In this document: positions 56,419 through 64,000 of the stretch, in pieces
Layout: each line of letters opens with the position of its first letter
How positions within the stretch are numbered: position 1 is the first letter of the stretch
NCBI GenBank assembly: GCA_948567375.1
Contig: OX419757.1
Span: 74,400,001 to 74,464,000 of the forward strand
Length of the DNA: 64,000 nucleotides
Source: Lunularia cruciata
Taxonomy: Eukaryota > Streptophyta > Marchantiopsida > Lunulariales > Lunulariaceae
Direction: 5' to 3'
Program-made: the position numbers and the translations under genes
The notes under the pieces: generated by a model
What the model saw: the letters and a program-made list of their open reading frames with translations, nothing else
Databases searched by the model: none
What the model was told of the DNA's origin: nothing

Positions 56419-59400
56419 ATGATGCGCACTATTCGAGCTCCCGAGTCTAAGCAAGCCACCACTTTGCTGGTAAGTAGTATTGGAATTTCGAAGTTCCCAA
56501 CTACACGTTAGGCTGCGATATCATCTCGACAAATCTCTCCTTGGCCGATTGGGGCGATTAGAACTAATAATTGATCAAGGGCTCCCATTAGGACTGACTT
56601 GACTTCCACAGCTGCTTGAGGATGAAGTGATTTTGGAACTTACCAGAGCCGCTAATCACTGCAGGTAGCGGTACGATGCCGTCCTATCACGCACAAAGAG
56701 AAGGACAAGGCGCGGGACATACTCCGCGTCGTAGATGACAAGGTAAGTCACTCCACCAGACGGTCAGACGACATGTATCTTGAGATTAAGGTATGTCGCC
56801 CGTGCAGGAATTGCAAGTTCCTTAGGTATGTTTGCTTCTCTAAGATGTCCCGTGTTGAATTTGTGATAGGTGGTAGTGGTACTAGATCCAGACAAGGAGA
56901 AGGAGTACTTGGATCGTGTACAAAATCGAAGCAAAGAGAAGAAATATGCCTTCGACATCGCTTTCGGTGCACGTTCAACGAACGAGGTTAGTTCTAATCG
57001 AATTTCCTGACTATTTGCCCAGATTCTGGTGAAGAATCAATGGAGAGCTTGCAACTGGTTTGCACAGTTAGGCGATGAAATCAATGAATAGGTGTGGAAT
57101 ATTTCTCTAGAGCAGTTTTAACACTCACTGAACTGGATGCCACTTCCGTGAATTGCCGCGAAGGCTCGCCGATGTAACAACTCAATCAAGCATTTGGTTT
57201 GTTCGGAAACCCGTTTCAATAGATTACCGGCTGTAGGGGATTCACAAGAAGTTCCTAGTGTATGTCGGAGTTCCGTTCAGGAACATCCTCTTCCTTTCAC
57301 TTGGAGTTCATTGAACGTATACTGAATATCTTCTCAGGAAACCTGGAAAGATAGGGCTTTGATTTGAAGAGCGTCCCATGTAAGTTACAAGTATGAAGAA
57401 TGTAAACAGTCCTACTCTGCCGCAATAAATCGTGCGCTAAGTTCTCAGACGTAAGGAAGTCCGGCACTTTGGGTGACCTACCCGTTTGGCTCGGGTTTCT
57501 TAAATTCTAAGAGGTGCTTTTGCATACAATTCCGCAGGATGTTTACCGCATCACAGTTGCTTCCATGGTGGAAGGAGTGGTTCGGGGCCTTAATGCCACC
57601 GTTTTTGCCTATGGTGCTACCGGGAGGTAAGCTATATTGCAACACAAACCTAGACCTAAACGCGGTGCGAAGTGGAGTTTTTGAGACGAATTTGCCTATG
57701 AACGGTTCGTCGCGGAAACCTAGATCAAAACACTGCTACTGCACACAATGATATTTGATCTCCTCGTGGCAAGGAAGTCATATGCATTGAATGGCTGCCG
57801 TTATCACTTCTTTATGGGGTGGGAGCTTTTTGCAGAAAGGACTAGCTGCCTAAATACTAGTTGGCTTCTTTCAAGAACGACTCACGCCTAGTTGGATCTA
57901 TCGAATTTCTCTAGCACTGGTGTCCTCCACTCCGGAGACTGATCTTTTGTTTTGTGGTAACAGTGGTAAGACACATACCATGGCGGGGACACCAGACGAT
58001 CCGGGTCTCATGGTCCTCAGCTTGCAGGCTATTTTTGGTCTGATTGACAAGCAAGTAGCAGAGCACGAATTTGATGTTACATGTTCCTATCTGGAGGTTT
58101 ACAATGAGGTAAAAAGGATCTGGAGCAGCTGTTTTTCCACATGATTGAAATCGATTGTTGTCTCCATATGCAGCGTTCTCTTTGCTGAACCTCAAAATCT
58201 GCTGATCCTAGGTAATATACGATCTACTGGAACCAAGGTCCGGACATCTGGAACTTCGGGAAGACCCTGATCAAGGAATAACTGTCGCCGGCCTCAAGCG
58301 CATCCAGGTCTGAGCCATTCCTTGGTAGTGGCATTTAATCGGTAGTGTTTCTGTATCCTGTTTAGTCCTCCGAGGCGCTTATTCTTCAACAAACAGAAAT
58401 GTTGTCCGGGATGTCTTTTCTAAACCGATTGGCTCGAAGCCACATGTCCAGACTTGCCAGTTGGAGTATACTAAATTGATTCCGCTGTAGACTCCATGTA
58501 TGCTTCGTCGCTAGCTTGGAAGAGCAGTTAATTTCTCTAAGCAAGCCGGGTTACTACATAGAAAGGAACTCGTGAGATAAGTATTGACTTTCTCGATTCT
58601 CGAAACCTTTCGGAGGGTGGTTGACCATAGAAACATGACATGTAGAATATCTCGGTTAGGGTCAACCTTGATTCAGTGCAAAGCTTAAATTGCCTTTCAG
58701 ACCGTTTATAGAGTTGTGCTACAATAATTTTACACAGGTAAATTCTGCTGAGAAAATCTTGGATCTTCTTCACCAAGGCAACGCCCGGCGCAAAACCGAA
58801 AGCACTGATGCGAACGCCACTTCATCACGGTCAGTGCCAAAGACTGCCTGACAGCATGCCTAATAACCAACCCTGGTTGTGCTCATATGTTCGTACAACC
58901 TTATAGTGGTTTAGCAGTGATTTAGAATATTTGAGTATAATCGCGTCAAATTTTACCTAGTATTGGAGTTTGAGCTGTAAGGTGAAGAAAAGACTTTTGT
59001 CTATTTTCCACAAGCAAGATGGTTTGTCAAAGTCTAAGAAGAAGTAATAGAGATACGGTGTTTGGGGTCAAAGTGCAGCTCGGAATTGGAAGTCTAGACT
59101 TCTTTGACAAATATGGTTAAGGAAAGAATCTGCCTTCCATTGACAAGGACAAATTGACAAGGATATCTTTCTTTGGTGGAACAGATCTCATGCCGTCCTG
59201 GAAATCGTCGTCAAGAGGAAGCAACGAAATAACTACCGGGCTCAGGTTTTGCGAGGAAAGCTTGCACTAGTCGATTTAGCTGGCAGGTGAGAGTTTGACC
59301 TCGTGATCTTTGGTTTAAAGTTTAGCTTGTTAACAAACGAAAAATGGTGCTCGCATATGATGGCTCAATTCCGTTCATTAACAATTGTAGCCTCCTTGTC

Positions 59401-62400
59401 ATATTGTGGTTGCAGCGAAAGGGCTTCAGAAACAAATAACGCGGGCCAAAAGTTGAGAGATGGAGCCAACATAAATCGATCTTTGCTGGCGTTAGCCAAT
59501 TGTATCAACGCCCTTGGAAAGCAACAGAAGAAGGGACTGGCCTATGTACCATATCGAAATAGGTACAATATCACACTTACTCACCAGTTCCCTGAAGTAA
59601 CTAGCTTTCTTGTCTATTTTGCACGTTAATGCAGTAGCACTCCATTAACCAAGGGCACTCGCGTACTGGTTCATGTCAAGTAGATGAGCTTCGCGGCAAC
59701 AGCCTCACATAGGGCTTCAAATTTGATGAGTCTTGTATTACATGTAACTTTTGGAACTTTGACTGTCGAGTGTCTTGTCTGATATTACACTAAAACATCT
59801 GTGGACGCAGCAAACTTACAAGGCTCCTTAAGGATGGCTTGAGTGGAAACTCTCGAACAGTAATGGTAGCAACTGTTTCCTCCGGAGATGACCAATACCA
59901 CCAAACCATTAACACACTGAAATACGCTGATAGAGCGAAGGAGATCAAAACCCATATCCAGGTAAGCGAGTGGACAGTAGAGCAAGCGGATTTGAAATAT
60001 AAACTCAAACTCACGAGCTTATAACCTAGAAATATACTTGCCTTGTCGCAACATCGGCAGTTGATGCTCTCCCACATTATATTTCCTTAGAAATCTTTCT
60101 TAAGACCTGAAGATGCGACCATCTTCTCATCTTTGTACTTGCTGCACTCGACAGACGAACGTGGGAACAGTAGATGCCCATGTTGCAGATTATCAAAGAA
60201 TGATCGACAATTTACAGGTATGGAGAATACTGGTTTAATTTTGTGGCTACGATTTACAATTCCTGATTATAGTTCCCAAGTTTTCCTCTCCTATACTACT
60301 CTTAATTCTGTAAATTGATGTTGCCAGGTGGAGGTGAGTCAGCTACGGAGGGAACTGGCAGAGAAAGAGACGCAGTTGAGTGCCAGACCAACAGAGAAAA
60401 CTGCAGATGATGAACTGTCGTGGCTAGATGTCTTGAGTCACGATATCAACGAGAACGTAGAAGAGCGCATCAATCTGCAAAAAGCTCTTTTTGAGCTTGA
60501 GGACACCAACCTACACAACAGAGCAGAGCTTCAGCAACTCGATGAGCTTATTGCAGAGGGGCAGGTACAGAGTCTATGGGAACACTATTGGGGGGTTGTT
60601 ATTACGTGATCATTTAGTCCGCTGCGGTTTTTGTCCATCGCTTATTGGGTGTTACTGTCGATTGGTCTTCTTGAGATGTGCTAAGATATACCCTTGAATT
60701 TATTTGTTCGAACATGTGCTGATTGTGAAAGGTCTATGTTGGTAAGTCAGTTTGGACTATCGTTGTGCATTGTTGCAGATGAAAATATGTACTCGTTATG
60801 AAAAGTTTATTTCCGATCTAGACTCTGAGCTCTGTAATAATTTCAGTGGTCGCAGTCACTTGGCAAGGACCCTTCTAAACTTCGGGAGCTGAGTGAGAGG
60901 CGCCAAGTTGTCCTAGATAATATCAGGGACAACGACGAAGCTGGGTCGCACTATCGACTGGTATGACAGTGATACCAGCGCTATTCGATTCTATCTTTTG
61001 TTGAAGTACCGTCAAGTACTCCATTTACCTTCTCCTCTTGATCTACAGACACTTATCTGAGCGTAACTTTATTGCAGGATATCGAGCAAAACGAAGCGCA
61101 GCGCAAACAACTGCAACGAATGATTGATGAGGCCATCAGCAGTGACCGGAACAAGACCTTTCTGCGCATACTTAGCCAGTATCGTTTGCTGGTACGTGAG
61201 CCAATTCATCTAAACTAGAGCGACCTTTTCGTGCATAACGTCTGGCAGACTTCTCAGTTCCAGTCGTGCTCGTTTTCTAAGTATGTCGTTTGACAATCAT
61301 TTCAGGGTATGACAAACATGGAGCTCCAGTTTCAAATGGCAGTTAGAGATCAGAGAATCCATGATCAACGAGAAGCTCTCAGCAACTTGTGGCTTGTGCT
61401 CGAGTGTTCTGGACTGAACCGTAATCAGATACTCAAAATTGCTGCTCAACAAGGAATCATGATAGAGGAAGGAATCATGCCACCTGCTAGAGGCCTTGTA
61501 CCTGTTAGTCCGGTCCCCACATTGCATAAACACAACCTGACAGTTGCAGGTCCATTGACGACTACAGGCTCGAGATACCCCAACCCAAACCCTGATGTAG
61601 GTCTTGCCAAAGAGAACAGGGTTTGGTGCGATACTACTTTGGTTCGTAGTGAAAGTGAGTTGCCAGCAGGTTCTCCCAGAACTCCCAATCGAGATGGATG
61701 GAGAAATGTTCGTGCGATAGATAACAGTTACAGCAATATGCAGGTGTGGAACAATTCAGATAGGGTAACAAACCCAAGGTCGAAGTTTCAGGATAGAACA
61801 ATTGATGGCGATGGAATCCTATCAGCCGATGGCAGTGTTTATAGTAGTGGATGCCATCATAAAACTGGATGCCATACCCCTGAAAAACTAAGACGGATAA
61901 AGATTCCAGGATCGGATAGTAGATATTCGGTGCGTGGAAGACCAAGCGCTATGGGGCAAGAGACATGCAATGGGTGTATTCTGACCAGGGGCCGATCTCC
62001 TCCTATGGTGATAGGAATACAAGAAGATATCAGTCCCTCATGGCAGAAAAGGCGTCCACGGTCTGCGGAAAGTCGCACGCGGCAAAGCAACTGGGGTGAA
62101 GACAGAGCGGATAACAGAGGGAATGACAGAGAAGACATGGTCATGGCGGGTACTGATACTGGTAGTGAACGTAGTGACACAGAGGAGGATCCAGACAACC
62201 GTGACTGCTGGATGGGTACAAGGCCTGACAAAGCCAGCGCCTTAGACAATGATATGCTGCGAAAGGTACCGGTCATCCTATTCTACTTCATGATTTTTCT
62301 TACGTGCACCGGACAAGCCATTTTTGTTACTCCAATTAGGGTCAAAATCCCTGTGATTATCAAAATCCCCGTTATACTATGGATTCTCCTACTCTGCTGT

Positions 62401-63506
62401 TTATAATCCGGGAAAAGAAACTGTTGTGTCAAGAGTGCTCACTACTCTGTTCTTGTTAAGTGCACCTTGCCTTGAAGGTGACCTTAACGCTCACTGGGTG
62501 GAAGCCCCTGCACTAATAGAGACTAGTATATATAGCGCAGAGTAAAGTAGACGGTGGGTTATTCATCTTCGCTCGAGACGGAATTTGGAAAGTTACTCAA
62601 CATGGTGACGACACAGAGGAAGAAAGGGTTCAGAGGAAGAAAATGGTTCGAGACGGAACGATATAATTGTAGATATTGTACACCACCTGTGGCATACACT
62701 ACACTACAGTGCAGGCCTCTCTATTAAATATTGACAATGTGACATTACCAAATTTTCTCAAGAGCAAATGCTTGGAATAAAGTTTCACTAGTTTCTGGAA
62801 CTATGGTCCCTATAAATGATCGTGAAGTGGATTCTTGTTTATATGGTAATAATGGCAAGTATCCTGTTCGGGTAGATTCTGAGGGAGTTGACTTGCCATC
62901 GACGAGTGTGTTTAAGTCTACTCTACATCAGAACTTGACATGACTTTATTTCTAATTGGATTTTGGAATCTTTGTTTGCAGGAACTCTCACGCCTGGACA
63001 ATGAACTACAGGACCTGAAGCGAGGAATCGATGTAAGCTCAACCATGCAGTGGAGTTCCAGCGTCAGTAGAAATCCGATCAGTCCAACTGAAGCAGATAT
63101 TGCGCTCAACAGAAGGCTATCTGTTCCTCTGTACGGTGGTATGAACAAAGTCATGGGGCATACCACTCCATCAAGTTTTGCTAATGGCCACGCAGTACAC
63201 CATAACAATGGAGGAGGCAATGGACACGTATATCCGGCGGCTACCAATTACCTCTCCAGTCCAACAGCAGCCTGGGACAGACGGAGCTCATGGGGGAGGC
63301 GAGAATCAATTGATTCAGCGGTGACGATGGGGCTGGATATAAATGGCCCCCGCCTTTCTGCTTTCGGTTCAGCTGAACACCTCGATGGTCACCCCAGCAT
63401 GGTTCCGAAGATGAAAGTGAATGTCGATAGGCGGAAATCTAAGATTGAAAGTGCTCCAGCAATAACGAGGCAAATGTGGCCCACAAACATCTCTGAGTGG
63501 AAGTAG
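56419..63506 (+). CDS. KIN8: Kinesin-8 family motor protein, 16 coding exons, 1026 aa
   Basis: The exons are 56419-56469, 56665-56742, 56870-56986, 57538-57626, 57964-58108, 58212-58307, 58738-58829, 59185-59286, 59416-59562, 59811-59961, 60155-60217, 60328-60564, 60847-60960, 61078-61191, 61306-62265 and 62982-63506. All introns are GT-AG and the frame is continuous. The N-terminal motor holds 'VAVRCRP', the P-loop GATGSGKT (108-115), switch I NATSSRSH (218-225), switch II DLAGSE (253-258), '[18 protein letters not shown]' and the neck-side '[17 protein letters not shown]'. Then come coiled-coil stretches (about 360-535), a block '[16 protein letters not shown]' conserved in plant kinesin-8s, and a long Ser/Arg/Gly-rich tail. 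Kinesin-8 motors walk to microtubule plus ends and regulate their dynamics in mitosis and cell shape. The start fits plant homologues, which begin 'M..IRAP.SK...TL'. The tail makes it longer than the roughly 800 residues I recall for Arabidopsis members. Confidence 0.95.
62266..62981 (+). other. Longest intron within the kinesin tail (716 bp)
   Basis: It separates the 960 bp exon from the last exon. The exon frame stays open past the donor until 62406, so retention would give a truncated protein with a hydrophobic end. I see no other feature in it. Confidence 0.7.
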
Positions 63507-64000
63507 CTTCACTATTGATTGTAGATAGATATATTCTTGCCCAGTTTGGGGAAACCTTAAGTTTGTTGTCACAACAGATTTGACCTGGAATCTCTCTGAA
63601 GTTGGACCAGAGAGGGTTGAATTGGCTAGCTGTTGCACTATCTTATTCGCACTTAGTGAGGAAGTCTATTGTGTGCGCTCTCTCATATATACCTCTGAAG
63701 CTGAAGTGGTGGTAAGATGGATGGTGCCGTTAGACCGGCGGGATGACATATGTAACAGTTGACATTGATTATCTTCGCGACGCCACGTGAAAGAATTCAG
63801 TGGCCAACCCGCCGCCGCTGCTGCTGCTGCTACCCTACTTCTAGGTACCCAGCAGGTCACAGAACGTGGACTTGAGCATCGAATTGGGGGGTGCTTCTGA
63901 CGTCATCCAAGGTAGTATTGCAGACCAGTGTACATGCTGATCCCCGAGTTCGAGCTTACGGTATGGAGAACCACAAAAAAGTTCGTATGCTTTTTGGAAG
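63507..64000 (+). other. 3' UTR and downstream sequence of the kinesin gene
   Basis: I see no second gene before the window ends. A short (GCT)n run lies at about 63812-63832. The polyadenylation site is not identifiable by eye. Confidence 0.5.

Overview
The window looks like nuclear DNA of a land plant, most likely a bryophyte such as a moss. It has two compact genes with short GT-AG introns, GC-rich leaders and plant-type proteins, and a long AT-rich centre full of decayed retroelements. The species is inference; no organelle, bacterial or viral gene set is visible. Protein-level calls come from reading translations by eye. No database search was run.

Layout: (1) 1-9604 holds two diverged, same-strand copies of one non-LTR retrotransposon. 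Both have an N-terminal zinc-finger region, a reverse transcriptase and a C-terminal Cys/His cluster followed by a restriction-enzyme-like endonuclease. A spacer of about 2.2 kb between them contains a near-perfect hairpin and a 2 x 111 bp tandem repeat. (2) 9830-13685 is a GC-rich promoter/leader followed by a six-exon RAD6-like E2 ubiquitin-conjugating enzyme of 154 residues, which I assembled from its exons. (3) 13.7-27.1 kb has no recognisable gene, but contains a palindrome of about 52 bp with a 30 bp direct repeat at 23.4 kb. (4) 27.1-49.9 kb is a nested retroelement block. It holds a decayed LTR element, three or four copies of an unclassified repeat family with its own ORF (A on +, B, C and fragment D on -), and, in the middle, a nearly complete but inactive Ty3/gypsy chromovirus on the minus strand (35100-40680). 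That element's LTRs carry arrays of perfect heat-shock elements upstream of a TATA box. (5) 49.9-54.1 kb is gene-poor DNA. (6) 54.15-63.5 kb is a GC-rich promoter/leader and a 16-exon kinesin-8 motor gene (1026 residues) on the plus strand.

The two cellular genes have no obvious functional link. The E2 would act in ubiquitin transfer, and the kinesin-8 in controlling microtubule plus ends. Both share a style: a GC-rich 5' region and a likely 5'-UTR intron. The rest of the window is explained mainly by waves of retroelement insertion and decay. The strongest candidates for something not previously described are the heat-shock-element-bearing chromovirus LTR, the REL-endonuclease LINE family in a land plant, and the unclassified A/B/C repeat family with its conserved ORF.
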